A DNA stretch of 64,000 nucleotides, from assembly GCA_022826755.1 (NCBI GenBank), contig JAJDUG010000009.1, positions 1 to 64,000 on the forward strand, read 5' to 3'. This document shows positions 16,557-25,669 of the stretch, in pieces. The notes under the pieces are model-generated. The model saw only the letters and a list, made by a program, of their open reading frames with translations, did no database searches and was not told where the DNA came from. This DNA comes from Acidobacteriota bacterium (lineage in GTDB: Bacteria > Acidobacteriota > Terriglobia > Versatilivoradales > Versatilivoraceae). Positions within the stretch are counted from its first letter, which is position 1. Every line of letters begins with the position of its first letter. The position numbers and the translations under genes are program-made.

Positions 16557-17405
16557 ATGACCCCGCAATCGCCCCAAACACTTCACAGCGTCGACATCGA
16601 CGATGTCCGCATTCACCTGGCCCATCCGGATGAATTGCCCATTCAATGGGTGGGCCAGGAGGAGCTTGTTCGCCAGCTCATGGCCGCCTGGATGGTTGTC
16701 AACAACCAGGATCTACCGATGAACCCCCGGTTGCTGGGGAAGCCGGGCGTGGGAAAGACCACCCTGGCTTACGCCGTGGGCAAGCGGCTGGGCAGGGAGG
16801 TCTATATCCTGCAGGCGACGCTGGACACCCGTCCCGAAGATTTGCTGGTCACCCCGGTGATCGAGTCGCAAGGAAAGCTCCGCTACGTGGCCTCGCCGCT
16901 GGTGACCGCCATGGTGAGGGGCGGAGTGGTGATTCTGGATGAGGGCAATCGCATGAGTGAAAAGAGTTGGGCCAGCCTGGCCCCGCTGCTTGACAACCGG
17001 CGCTACGTGGAATCCATCGTGGCCGGGATCAAGATCAAGGCGCATCCCAATTTTCGCCTGGTCGCCACCATGAATGACGATGCTTCCACCTTTGAGCTGC
17101 CGGAATACATTCATTCCCGGCTGCAGCCTCAAATCATGCTCGAGTTCCCGGAGCGGGAGGAAGAGCTGCACATCCTTCGCGAGAATCTGCCTTTTGCCGA
17201 GCAGGAGGTCCTGGATTACGTCACCGATTTTCTGCAGGCGGCCCACGAGGCCGACGAGCGCTACACCGTCCGGGATGGAATCAACATCGCCCGCTTCGCC
17301 ATGAAGCTGACCGAAATGTCTCCCGGACGGGGCCGCGCCCGGGCGCTGGAGACTGCCATCCTGCAGACCCTCGGCCAGGAGGCTCTCCGCTATGGGCAGC
17401 GCTGA
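16557..17405 (+). CDS. MoxR-type AAA+ ATPase
   Basis: 282 residues from the ATG at 16557; an in-frame TTG at 16551 is the alternative. Walker A is GKPGVGKTTL (61-70), Walker B VVILDEGNR (124-132) and sensor 1 is N173 in VATMND. The loop after Walker B (RMSEKSWASLAPLLDNRRYV) is typical of the MoxR/dynein-related AAA_5 group, chaperone-like ATPases that usually act on a partner encoded next door. The 3' end overlaps the next gene by 14 bp, so the two proteins are translationally coupled. MoxR proteins usually pair with a von Willebrand A protein; none is seen here. The 283 bp upstream gap holds no evident gene. Confidence 0.87.
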   Translation: MTPQSPQTLHSVDIDDVRIHLAHPDELPIQWVGQEELVRQLMAAWMVVNNQDLPMNPRLLGKPGVGKTTLAYAVGKRLGREVYILQATLDTRPEDLLVTPVIESQGKLRYVASPLVTAMVRGGVVILDEGNRMSEKSWASLAPLLDNRRYVESIVAGIKIKAHPNFRLVATMNDDASTFELPEYIHSRLQPQIMLEFPEREEELHILRENLPFAEQEVLDYVTDFLQAAHEADERYTVRDGINIARFAMKLTEMSPGRGRARALETAILQTLGQEALRYGQR

Positions 17406-19407
17406 AAAGGGCGACGGCTGGAGGCGAGGGCGCTTTCGCTTTCTGCCGGTGGTTCCGGGGCGAATGGAGTTCGCTGCTGAAGTTCGGCGGGCCGTCCTGG
17501 CCCGCCGCCCCCGACGGATTGCCGTCGAGCTCCCCCAAACGCTGAAGGCGGCGACCCTTCGGGCCGTGAGCCGGCTGCCGGAACTTTCGGTGATTCTCTA
17601 CCCGGACAAGTCCGGGCAGGACGCCGTCTACGTCCCGGTAGAAATTACCGATCCCTTCATGGAGGCCCTCCGAAGCGCCCGGGAGGTGAGCGCCTCTGTC
17701 CACTTCGTGGACCCCGACCTGGACCTGCCGGCCCATCCCCCCGAGAATTATCCCGACTCCTACGCGGTTCGGCGAATCGGCTATGCCAGGTACGTGGAGA
17801 GCTGGCTTGCCTGCCCCCGACCGGCCGGCCACCAACTTCGCCGCCAGGCCCAGGGCATGGCCTGGAGGCTGCAATCGCTCCCGGGGCGGCATAGAGTCTG
17901 GGTCGTGCTTTCCCTGAATCTCTTTCCCCTGGTGCTCCAGGCCCTGGAAAAACCCCAGGCCGAGCCCCTGGCCCGCCAGCGACGGACCGGAGTTCAGGTG
18001 CTCAACCTCCACCCCGAATGCCTGGCCGAAGTGCTTCTGGAGCCTCCCTTCTTCCAGGCGGTCTACGAGCGCTGCCGCCAACCCTCTACGGCCAGGGCAG
18101 GGAGGGTCAAGACCGTCAAACCCGACACGCCGCCCAGGCCTGAGAACCAACCCTTCAGGGTGATCGCTTCCCCGGTGGAGGACCCGCTGCAATCCCTGGA
18201 ATCCATCGTGGAACGAACGGCCAGGAGGGTGAGATGGCGGGCCAGGCCGCCTCGGCTCGCGGATGCTTCCGAGGAGAGCAGGCCGGTTGCCGGCGTCGGG
18301 AGCATCGACCGCCAACGCATGGTTTTCCGGCTTCTGTCCGAAGCGGAAAGGCGATACGGCGCCGCTACCGGCGAAAGGGTGTCTCACTGGCAACGACGCC
18401 TGTTGGGACGCTACGCTCGAAACCTGGCTTTCCTGGACCGGCAACTGGTGGCCGGCCTCTTTGACCTTGCGGTTTCGGCCCGTTCGGTGGTGGACGACAA
18501 CTACGCCTGGGATCTCTGGGACCTGGCGGGAGGCACTCCTCACCAGAGGACCCAGTCGGATCTCATGACCGTCAGGATTTCAGGAGAAGAACTCTACGCC
18601 AACATGAGGCGGATCCGGCTCAGGCGCCGGCTGCCTCGACGCAAGGCGCGGGTGCGCCCCTATGGTCTGAGGGGCCGCAAAAAGGAGTCTGCCCCGGGTG
18701 AATGGGCCCGCCGATTCGACGGCTCCGGCATCTGTTCCTACCCTCCCGAGGACCTGGTCCTGGAAGACTACGGGACTTTCCTCAAGAAAAAGGGCAAGAG
18801 CGTTCTTTCGGCGGAAAGGTCCAGGGTGGAAGTCTTCAAGACCTCCCTGCTGGATGGCATCGACGTCCGCGAGACCCTGCGGAACTGGCACCAGGGACAA
18901 TTGTACGTGCGGGAAAACCAGCGGGTTTCGGGCGAGGTCGGGGCCGTGGTGGTCGTCTTCGACGAGGACCCGGAGAACCGTTATCACTGGTGCACGACCT
19001 GGCTGGGGGAGCATGCCCAGGAATCGGACATGGCCTTCTATTCCACCAACCCTTACGAGCGCATCGTGGGACCCGGGATTGCCCGGGCCGAGTATGGCGG
19101 CTTCCTGCTCTCCTATCCACCGCGCCGCATGCTGGACGTCTGGCAGGACCCGGATTACGGAATGGCCGAAAGCAAGGCGGAGACCCTGCTGCTGGCGGGT
19201 CTGGACTACACCTTGGAGAGGTTTGTGGTTTACGTGGCCGCCCGTCCGCCCCGATCCGTCTTTCGCACGGTTGCCTCCAGGATGGGGCGCAAGATCGTCT
19301 ATCTGCCCATCGGGCAGCTCTCTCCGGTCAGCCTCAAGAAGATCCGGGTCGTCCACGTTCTGGACGGATTCGACAAGAGACCGATGGCCAAGGACTATAT
19401 CTGGTAA
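17392..19407 (+). CDS. 671-residue partner of the MoxR ATPase, unknown function
   Basis: Not recognised as a named family. The first 110 residues (FRFLPVVPGRMEFAAEVRRAVLARRPRRIAVELP, later VYVPVEITDPFMEALRSAREVSASVHFVDPDLDLP) follow the pattern of TraB/ChaN-like or DUF5682-like domains: a target-list opening, a VELP-type strand, then a residue-range strand ending in D-P. The middle (about 290-400) is helical and arginine-rich. The last 250 residues form a separate compact block rich in aromatic and acidic residues (VVVVFDEDPENRYHWCTTWLGEHAQE, YSTNPYERIVGP, LLSYPPRRMLDVWQDPDYG). No signal peptide, membrane segment or VWA motif was seen. It is coupled to the ATPase gene by a 14 bp overlap, which makes a two-component machine likely. 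Confidence 0.7.
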   Translation: MGSAEKGDGWRRGRFRFLPVVPGRMEFAAEVRRAVLARRPRRIAVELPQTLKAATLRAVSRLPELSVILYPDKSGQDAVYVPVEITDPFMEALRSAREVSASVHFVDPDLDLPAHPPENYPDSYAVRRIGYARYVESWLACPRPAGHQLRRQAQGMAWRLQSLPGRHRVWVVLSLNLFPLVLQALEKPQAEPLARQRRTGVQVLNLHPECLAEVLLEPPFFQAVYERCRQPSTARAGRVKTVKPDTPPRPENQPFRVIASPVEDPLQSLESIVERTARRVRWRARPPRLADASEESRPVAGVGSIDRQRMVFRLLSEAERRYGAATGERVSHWQRRLLGRYARNLAFLDRQLVAGLFDLAVSARSVVDDNYAWDLWDLAGGTPHQRTQSDLMTVRISGEELYANMRRIRLRRRLPRRKARVRPYGLRGRKKESAPGEWARRFDGSGICSYPPEDLVLEDYGTFLKKKGKSVLSAERSRVEVFKTSLLDGIDVRETLRNWHQGQLYVRENQRVSGEVGAVVVVFDEDPENRYHWCTTWLGEHAQESDMAFYSTNPYERIVGPGIARAEYGGFLLSYPPRRMLDVWQDPDYGMAESKAETLLLAGLDYTLERFVVYVAARPPRSVFRTVASRMGRKIVYLPIGQLSPVSLKKIRVVHVLDGFDKRPMAKDYIW

Positions 19408-19547
19408 TGGCCGTCGTTGAAGGCGGAACATCCGGTTGTTGTTGAGGAGGAACCACCAAAAAACAGGAAGACCGACGGAGCTCCTTTGGTACGACGACGT
19501 TGTGGGATGAAGCCCACCCGGGAGCGCGGGCGTCCCGCCCCCACGAC

Positions 19548-19572
19548 GGGCGGATCATTCGAGAGAGAATCA
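19548..19572 (+). repeat. GGGCGGATCATTCAG-type repeat, copy 3
   Basis: GGGCGGATCATTCGAGAGAG, preceded by a GC-rich cgtcccgcccccacgac lead as in the other copies. The 506 bp gap 19408-19913 contains this copy, copy 4 and hairpin-like element copy B; no gene is convincing in it. Confidence 0.65.
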
Positions 19573-19701
19573 GGTGACCTGGATGGCCTATCGGGAGCAC
19601 GGAAAGGTTCCGGTTCCCCTCGGCGTCTCGCTTCGTGTGCCTTCCTGGATAACTCTTTTTTTCTGTAGTTTCAGACAAGCCGCGCCCCCGCCCCCGACGA
19701 C

Positions 19702-19731
19702 GGGCGGATCATTCAGAGTGAAACAGAGGTG
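19702..19731 (+). repeat. GGGCGGATCATTCAG-type repeat, copy 4
   Basis: One of the best preserved copies: GGGCGGATCATTCAGAGTG, then aaacagaggtg, preceded by cgcgcccccgcccccgacga. It lies 10 bp before hairpin-like element copy B and matches the copy at 25596-25631 almost base for base. Confidence 0.8.
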
Positions 19732-19741
19732 CTTCAGAAAA

Positions 19742-19885
19742 GTGGAGAGTGAAGAGTGAAGGTATTCGGGAATCGGAACGTGCCTGACGACCTGGTTGCG
19801 TAAATTGAAGGACTGAGCCGAGTCCGACAAGATGCTTAACGTTTGGGTCTAATCACTATCCACTAATCACTATCCACTATTCACT
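19742..19885 (+). repeat. Hairpin-like repeat element, copy B
   Basis: Left arm heptamers GTGGAGA, GTGAAGA, GTGAAGG (19742-19762); right arm CACTATC, CACTAAT, CACTATC, CACTATT, CACT (19854-19885). The core shares TTCGGGAA, TAAATTGAAGGACTG, GCCGAGTCCGACAAG and ATGCTTAAC with copies A and C. The following TTGTTTCAGACAGG leads directly into the start region of the gamma-glutamyltransferase-like gene, so the element lies in the probable promoter or 5' leader of that gene. Confidence 0.75.
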
Positions 19886-19913
19886 GTTGTTTCAGACAGG
19901 AGTCGAGGTGACC

Positions 19914-21596
19914 ATGGATTCCGAAACCGAAACCGGCATTTCTCTTTTTGGGGGTCCCCAGGTTGTGGTGGCCGGCAGGAGGTGGGCCACCCGCTCCGAG
20001 GTGCTGGCCCGCAACGGCATGGCGGCCACCAGCCAGCCCCTGGCCACCCAGGCGGCCCTCGAAATTCTAAAGAAGGGGGGGAGCGCGGTAGACGGCGCCA
20101 TCGCGGCCAATGCGGTGTTGGGGCTGGTGGAGCCCGTTTCTTGCGGGATTGGTGGAGACCTCTTTGCGCTGGTCTGGGATGCCGGCAGCAAGACCCTCTC
20201 CGGGCTGAACGGCAGCGGTCGCTCGCCCCATTCCCTCGAGCTGGAAGAACTGAAGCGGCGCGGTCTACGCCGGCTGCCCTTCCGGGGGCCGCTTTCGGTC
20301 TCCGTTCCCGGATGCGTGGACGGCTGGTACGCGCTCCACCACCGCTTCGGGAGGCTGTCCATGGAGCAGTTGCTGGCCCCGGCCATTGAGTATGCTCGCC
20401 AGGGATTTCCGGTCTCGGAGGTCATTGCCAGGGATTGGAAGCAAGGGGTGGAAGTCCACCGCGGGTGGCCCGGCTTCCTGGAGACTTTCACCCTGCAGGG
20501 CCTGGCTCCGCGCACGGGGGAGGTCTTCGCCAATCCCCATCTGGCGGCGACGCTGGAAACGATCGCCCGGTCGGGAAGGGAAGCCTTCTACCAGGGAGAA
20601 ATCCCCCGGAGGATCGAAGCCTATTTCAAGGGGTTGGGGGGATTTCTGAGCGCCAGGGATCTGGCGGACCATCGTTCGGAATGGGTGGAGCCGGTAGCCA
20701 CCGATTACCGGGGCTACCGGGTCTGGCAACTCCCGCCCAATGGGCAGGGCATTGCCGTGCTGCAGATGCTCAATCTGCTGGAGGGCTACGACATCGCCTC
20801 CATGGGCTTCGGAACCTGCGACCACATCCATCACTTTGTGGAGGCCACGAAGCTGGTGTTCGAAGACCGGGCCCGGTTTTACGCCGATCCCGCCTTCAAC
20901 CGGATTCCGGTTCGGCAGTTGATTTCCAAGGCCTACGCCAATCGGCGCCGGAAGCTGCTGGATTCCACTCGGGCGGGAAAGAGCTTCGATGCGGGCGACC
21001 CGGTCCTCAGCACTGGAGATACCGTCTACCTGACCGTGGCCGATTCGGCCGGGAACATGGTGTCCTTCATTCAGAGCAACTTCATGGGCATGGGGTCGGG
21101 AATGACTCCCGAGGGATTGGGCTTCATGCTGCAGAACCGCGGTGCGCTGTTCACCTTGGAGAAAGGCCATTTCAACTGCTACGCACCCCGCAAGCGACCC
21201 TTCCACACCATCATTCCCGGGTTTGTGACCCGGAACGGCGAGGCCTTCCTCAGCTTTGGGGTGATGGGGGGCGACTTTCAGGCACTGGGCCAGGTTCAGG
21301 TCCTCCTGAACCTGATCGATTTCGGCATGAACCTGCAGGAAGCCGGGGACGCCCCGCGCATCAATCACGACGGGTCCTCCTCGCCGACCGGCGACCGCAT
21401 GACCGATGGAGGCGTGGTGGAGCTGGAGAGGGGCTATTCCGAAGAGTCGGTGGCGGGGCTGGTTGGGCGGGGTCACCGGGTCACGCGGAACGCGGGTCCC
21501 TTCGGGGGCTACCAGGCGATCGGCTTCGATCCGGCAGGCCGGGTCTATCGAGGCGCTTCCGAGTCGCGGAAAGACGGCCATGCGGCAGGATACTGA
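19914..21596 (+). CDS. Gamma-glutamyltransferase-like Ntn hydrolase
   Basis: 560 residues. Members of this family self-cleave to expose an N-terminal threonine nucleophile and hydrolyse gamma-glutamyl or related amide bonds. The predicted nucleophile is T370 in STGDTVYLTVADSAGN. Upstream the GMAATSQPLATQAALEILKKGGSAVDGAIAAN segment is diagnostic. The oxyanion-type GG pair lies in GVMGGDFQALGQ. The canonical glutamate-binding arginine region reads NGSGRSP at about 100-104. No signal peptide is evident, unlike periplasmic GGT, so a cytoplasmic acylase-like role is possible. The ATG at 19914 is preferred over an upstream ATG at 19887 that lies at the edge of repeat copy B. Confidence 0.85.
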   Translation: MDSETETGISLFGGPQVVVAGRRWATRSEVLARNGMAATSQPLATQAALEILKKGGSAVDGAIAANAVLGLVEPVSCGIGGDLFALVWDAGSKTLSGLNGSGRSPHSLELEELKRRGLRRLPFRGPLSVSVPGCVDGWYALHHRFGRLSMEQLLAPAIEYARQGFPVSEVIARDWKQGVEVHRGWPGFLETFTLQGLAPRTGEVFANPHLAATLETIARSGREAFYQGEIPRRIEAYFKGLGGFLSARDLADHRSEWVEPVATDYRGYRVWQLPPNGQGIAVLQMLNLLEGYDIASMGFGTCDHIHHFVEATKLVFEDRARFYADPAFNRIPVRQLISKAYANRRRKLLDSTRAGKSFDAGDPVLSTGDTVYLTVADSAGNMVSFIQSNFMGMGSGMTPEGLGFMLQNRGALFTLEKGHFNCYAPRKRPFHTIIPGFVTRNGEAFLSFGVMGGDFQALGQVQVLLNLIDFGMNLQEAGDAPRINHDGSSSPTGDRMTDGGVVELERGYSEESVAGLVGRGHRVTRNAGPFGGYQAIGFDPAGRVYRGASESRKDGHAAGY

Positions 21597-21766
21597 GGGT
21601 TGGTGGAGCGACTCTTCAAGTCCGGGGAAACGGCTGGCTGCAGCAGATACCGCGGGACACCGCTGGGGATATTGCCAAAGAGGTGACAATCCCGGACCAC
21701 CTGCCTACGAGGGAAGCCTCCGGCCACAGGCTGGACTCTCCGGCAGGACGAGCCAGGAACAGTGTC

Positions 21767-22930
21767 ATGTCGTTCAATCGGCTGATTTCAACCGTTCTCT
21801 TGCTTCTGTTGCCCGTCTCTTTCGCCGGAGCCCACGTTCCGGACTCAACCTCAGAAGAAGGAACCATTCGGGTCTTTGTGGAACTGGTCGAGTTGGACGT
21901 GATCGTTACCGATCGCAGGGGCCGGCAGGTCACCGACCTCGGAAAAGGCGATTTCCGGGTTCTGCAGGATGGCAAACTCCAAAAGATTCACAGCCTTGCC
22001 TACCTGTGGGCGGAGCCGGCGATTCTTGGCCAGCAGCCTGCCGAACGGTCCTCGCAGGGATCCCTGGATCAGTCCGGCGGGCCGGGCCGGCCGTTGAATG
22101 CCGGGGGCCAGAGGCGCTCCATCGCGGTGGTGGTGGATGAATTGGGACTTGCCTTCGGGAGTGTCAAACCTGCAAAGATGGGCCTTAGAAAATTCTTGAG
22201 CGGTCAGATACATCCCGATGATCTGGTCGCTCTGATCCGAACAGGGGTAGAGATTGAGCAGATCCACTTCACATCGGACAAGAAACAGCTTCTGGAGGCG
22301 CTGGAGCAAGTCAAGTATAGTCCGATGAGTCGTCCAGGCCTGTCCCGCCGTTCTTCCATCGCGCCTCCAGCAAACAGGTCCATGCTGGTCAAGCACAGGA
22401 ACCTGACCATGGACACCCTTGCCACCCTCTGGAAGACCGTCTCGGTGATGAAACGTCTACCCTTCCGCAAATCTCTCATCCTGGTTTCGGACGGGATGCA
22501 CGCGGTCGACACTCGATTCTCCATTGACAATGACCTCAAGAAAGCGACCCGCCGCCTGGCGGACGCATGCCATCGGGCTTCGGTGGTTGTTTACACGATT
22601 GATGCGCGTGGTTTGCAAACGCCAAGGCAGTTCAAGGCAGAGATTTCGTGGCATGAATTTAACGCTGCCGTGAGCGGAATAGCCGGCCACAAGTCAAGCA
22701 TCATGAGCTTTTTGGCTCGGGAAACCGGTGGATTGCACTTCAGGCACTACAATTTCGCGAATGCTGCCACGCGTCGGATTCTAAGAGATCAACAAGGCTA
22801 CTACCGGATTGCCTACACTCCGGATCAATCAACCGGCCGGGCGAACGGGCGCCGATTCGACAAGATCAAGGTAAAAGTCGGCAGACGAGGCTTGAGAGTT
22901 CGTTCGCGTTCGGCAGCATTCAGCCATTAG
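21767..22930 (+). CDS. Secreted VWFA-related acidobacterial domain protein
   Basis: 387 residues. A signal peptide (MSFNRLISTVLLLLLPVSFAGA) is followed by VELVELDVIVTDRRGRQVTDLGKGDFRVLQDGKLQKIHS, the hallmark of the VWFA-related acidobacterial domain family. A von Willebrand A-like core follows (RRSIAVVVDELGLAFGS; SLILVSDGM; VVVYTIDARGLQ), with diverged metal-site residues. The C-terminal YRIAYTPDQSTGRANGRRFDKIKVKVGRRGLRVRSR closes the domain. The function of this family is not established; extracellular or periplasmic adhesion or scaffolding is usually assumed. It is the strongest single taxonomic clue in the window. The 170 bp upstream shows no feature. Confidence 0.85.
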   Translation: MSFNRLISTVLLLLLPVSFAGAHVPDSTSEEGTIRVFVELVELDVIVTDRRGRQVTDLGKGDFRVLQDGKLQKIHSLAYLWAEPAILGQQPAERSSQGSLDQSGGPGRPLNAGGQRRSIAVVVDELGLAFGSVKPAKMGLRKFLSGQIHPDDLVALIRTGVEIEQIHFTSDKKQLLEALEQVKYSPMSRPGLSRRSSIAPPANRSMLVKHRNLTMDTLATLWKTVSVMKRLPFRKSLILVSDGMHAVDTRFSIDNDLKKATRRLADACHRASVVVYTIDARGLQTPRQFKAEISWHEFNAAVSGIAGHKSSIMSFLARETGGLHFRHYNFANAATRRILRDQQGYYRIAYTPDQSTGRANGRRFDKIKVKVGRRGLRVRSRSAAFSH

Positions 22931-23064
22931 AAAGCGGATATCCTTCACGAAACCGGGAAACTCATCCAGAATTGCCAGTTGAGAACAACAGCCCCCACAC
23001 TGTTCATCCAACTCCTCTTTCCGGACGGAGTCTAGTTCTTGCTCCCCAATAACCATCAGGCACG

Positions 23065-23086
23065 GTTGTTTCACTCTCGAATGACC
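23065..23086 (-). repeat. GGGCGGATCATTCAG-type repeat, copy 5 (partial, reverse)
   Basis: On the minus strand this reads GGGTCATTCGAGAGTG and then aaacaac, a decayed partial copy. It is the only feature recognised in the 310 bp between the VWFA protein and the iron-type dehydrogenase gene (22931-23240). Confidence 0.5.
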
Positions 23087-23240
23087 CTTTCCCTGATGGA
23101 GGGTGGAGGATCGCGCGGTGCCGTGGAACTGCCGGGAACTTTACTTGCCGGGCTTGGCCCCGCATAATTAGGCGACGGTCCCGGTCGAGATTCGGTCCGC
23201 AGACGTCTTCCTCGAAGGGAATCCCCAACGTTCTTGCTTC

Positions 23241-24389
23241 ATGGATTTATCTCCTTTTGAATTTCAATCGGCAGCCCGGGTCCTCTTCGGTCTGAATGCG
23301 ATCGGACGCCTGGGTGCTATCTCGGTTGAGCTGGGGTTCAAGCGGTCACTGCTGGTGGCCGACCATGGCCTGCAAGCCTCGGGCCACGTGGACGAAGCCC
23401 TGGACTCTCTCAGGGCGGCAGGCGTCGAGGCGGTGCCCTTCCACGAATTCGACGTCAACCCCGATGCCCGCATGGTCGAGCAGGGACGACAGTTCGCAGC
23501 CGAGCAGCGGCCCGACTCCATCATCGGATTGGGGGGAGGCAGCTCCCTGGATTGCGCCAAGGGCATCAACTTCGTGCTGACCAACGGCGGCCGCATGCAG
23601 GACTACCGGGGATACGGCAAGGCCACCAGGGGCATGCTGCCCATGATCGGCATTCCCACCACTGCCGGCACCGGGAGCGAAGCCCAGAGCTATGCGCTCA
23701 TTTCCGATCCAGCTTCACATGAGAAGATGGCTTGCGGGGATCCCCAGGCCGCTTTTCGGGCGGTGCTGCTGGATCCGGCGTTGACGCTCTCCCAACCGGC
23801 CCAGGTGACGGCCACGGCCGGGTTCGATGCCGTTTCCCACGCGGTGGAGAGCTTCGTCACCACCAGGCGCAACGCCGTCTCCGAGTGCTATTCCAGGGAA
23901 GCCTGGAGATTGCTGGAGGGGAACTACGAGAGAGTGCTGAGATCCCCGGAGGATCTCAACGCCAGAGGAGCCATGCTGCTGGGGGCCTATTTCGCGGGGC
24001 TGGCCATCGAGCATTCCATGCTGGGCGCCAGCCACGCCTGCGCCAACCCGTTGACGAGCCGGCACGGGATCACTCACGGGGTTGCCATTGCCATGCTGCT
24101 CCCCCAGGTGGTGCGCTGGAACACGCCGGTGGTGGGGTCCAGGTACCGGGAGCTGATGCATCTGGCCGGAGCAAACGGGTTCGACCGCGAGGACCCGCCG
24201 GCGCTGGCCACGCGCCTGCAAGAGATGGCCGTACGCGGCGGGATGCCGTCCGGACTCAGGGCCCTGGGGGTGTCCCGGGAGGATCTGGGGCGACTGGCGG
24301 AAGCAGCCAGCCTCCAGTGGACCGGACGCTTCAATCCCCGGCCGTTGGACCGGAAGGGAGCCTTGGAGGTCTACCAATGGGCATTCTGA
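23241..24389 (+). CDS. Iron-containing alcohol dehydrogenase
   Basis: 382 residues of the group III, metal-dependent dehydrogenase superfamily; cytoplasmic NAD(P)-dependent oxidation of an alcohol or hydroxyacid. The nucleotide-binding [14 protein letters not shown] is at about residue 93, followed by [17 protein letters not shown]. The metal ligands lie in [12 protein letters not shown] and in [26 protein letters not shown], where the usual two-histidine pattern is kept. The substrate cannot be told. The stop codon overlaps the start of the next gene (beta-propeller) by 13 bp, an unusual pairing for a cytoplasmic dehydrogenase. Confidence 0.88.
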   Translation: MDLSPFEFQSAARVLFGLNAIGRLGAISVELGFKRSLLVADHGLQASGHVDEALDSLRAAGVEAVPFHEFDVNPDARMVEQGRQFAAEQRPDSIIGLGGGSSLDCAKGINFVLTNGGRMQDYRGYGKATRGMLPMIGIPTTAGTGSEAQSYALISDPASHEKMACGDPQAAFRAVLLDPALTLSQPAQVTATAGFDAVSHAVESFVTTRRNAVSECYSREAWRLLEGNYERVLRSPEDLNARGAMLLGAYFAGLAIEHSMLGASHACANPLTSRHGITHGVAIAMLLPQVVRWNTPVVGSRYRELMHLAGANGFDREDPPALATRLQEMAVRGGMPSGLRALGVSREDLGRLAEAASLQWTGRFNPRPLDRKGALEVYQWAF

Positions 24390-25573
24390 AACAGCGCCGG
24401 CGATTCGGTTCGGGCGAGGATCAGCGCCCAGGAGCGGTTGTCCTGGCGGGTCTGACGGTACTGGCCTTGATTCTCTGGCTCGGCCTGTCCCCCTACGGAG
24501 TTCAGGGCACGGGAAGCTCATCTTCAGCCGAGGGCGGCGCCTGGAGCCAGTTTCGTGGAAATCCGGCCTTGACGGGAGTCTCGGAAACCAGTCTTCCCGA
24601 TTCGCTCAAGCTGCTCTGGACGCTGGAGGCGGGCGAATCGATCGAGTCCTCGGCGGCCATCGTGGACGATGTGGTCTACGTGGGCTCTCGGTCGGGCGAG
24701 CTGCTGGCTGTGAGCCTGAGCAGCGGCGAAGAACTTTGGCGCTATCGGGCTGCCGAATTCGGTATCGGAGAGTCCTCGCCCTGCGTGGGGCAGGGGTTGG
24801 TTTACATCGGAGATCTGGACGGGGTGCTGCACGCGGTCGACGTCCGAACCGGCAAGGCCGCCTGGACCTTTGCCACCGATGGAGAGATCAAGTCTTCCCC
24901 GGTGCTGGTGGGCAACCGGGTCCTGGTCGGCTCTTACGACAGCCACCTCTACGGGCTGGAGGCCGATACGGGGCTGCTCCTGTGGCAGGTGGTGACCGAA
25001 GGGTACGTCCATTCCACCCCCAGCGTGGCAGATGGAGTGGCCTTTATCTCCGGCTGCGACGAAATCTTTCGCGCCATCCGGGTCAGGGACGGCCGGCAAC
25101 TCTACCAGGTGCCCTCCATCGCCTACACCGGCGCCTCCCCGGCCCTGTCCGGAGATGCCGCCTACTTCGGAACGTTCAGCAACCAGGTGGTGAGTGTCAG
25201 CAGGAAGGAGCGAAAGGTGCTGTGGCGGTATGAGTCCAAGGAATCCCAGTTCCCCTTCTATTCCTCGGCGGCCGTGGTTGGGGGACGGGTGGTTCTGGGG
25301 GGGCGGGACCGCAAGGTCCACTGCCTCGAGGCCGCCACCGGAGAGTCCCTCTGGACCTTTGCCACCAGGGCGCGGGTCGATTCCTCCCCGGTCGCGGTCG
25401 GGGACCGGATCTACGTGGGGTCCAACGACGGACGCTTCTACGTGCTGGACCTCAAGGACGGAAAGAAGATCTGGGAGTTCAACGCCGGGGCTCCCCTCTC
25501 GGCGTCACCGGCGGTGGCCGGTGGAAAGATCGTCATAGGGTCTCAGGACGGACAGCTTTTTTGCTTCGGCTAA
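24377..25573 (+). CDS. Exported PQQ-like beta-propeller protein
   Basis: 398 residues from the ATG at 24377, inside the end of the dehydrogenase gene. An N-terminal hydrophobic segment ([18 protein letters not shown], about residues 19-36) suggests a membrane anchor or signal. From about residue 55 there are seven to eight repeats of the PQQ-like propeller type, with strand signatures such as [54 protein letters not shown] and [26 protein letters not shown]. No PQQ-binding residue pair or catalytic domain is recognised, so it is more likely a BamB-like or structural propeller than an enzyme. Confidence 0.8.
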   Translation: MGILKQRRRFGSGEDQRPGAVVLAGLTVLALILWLGLSPYGVQGTGSSSSAEGGAWSQFRGNPALTGVSETSLPDSLKLLWTLEAGESIESSAAIVDDVVYVGSRSGELLAVSLSSGEELWRYRAAEFGIGESSPCVGQGLVYIGDLDGVLHAVDVRTGKAAWTFATDGEIKSSPVLVGNRVLVGSYDSHLYGLEADTGLLLWQVVTEGYVHSTPSVADGVAFISGCDEIFRAIRVRDGRQLYQVPSIAYTGASPALSGDAAYFGTFSNQVVSVSRKERKVLWRYESKESQFPFYSSAAVVGGRVVLGGRDRKVHCLEAATGESLWTFATRARVDSSPVAVGDRIYVGSNDGRFYVLDLKDGKKIWEFNAGAPLSASPAVAGGKIVIGSQDGQLFCFG

Positions 25574-25595
25574 GGGGCGCTCCCGCCCCCCCGAC

Positions 25596-25631
25596 GGGCG
25601 GATCATTCAGGGTGAAACAGGGGTGCTTCAG
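25596..25631 (+). repeat. GGGCGGATCATTCAG-type repeat, copy 6
   Basis: GGGCGGATCATTCAGGGTG then aaacaggggtgcttcag, preceded by gcgctcccgcccccccgac. It is the best reference copy of the family, in the 96 bp between the propeller gene and the next dehydrogenase gene. Confidence 0.8.
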
Positions 25632-25669
25632 GCAATTCCGGCTTCAACCCCTCAATGCAGGAGATAGAC

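Noticed and set aside
20435-21766. Extension of the VWFA-related frame back to 20435
   Set aside because: It overlaps the gamma-glutamyltransferase-like gene in another frame and lacks motifs; the ATG at 21767 starts a signal peptide.
22829-23074. Minus-strand frame of 81 codons ending near the VWFA protein gene, starting MKQPCLMVIGEQELDS
   Set aside because: It partly overlaps the end of the VWFA gene and begins within a decayed repeat copy. It has a CGGCC cluster but no family resemblance and no good ribosome binding site.
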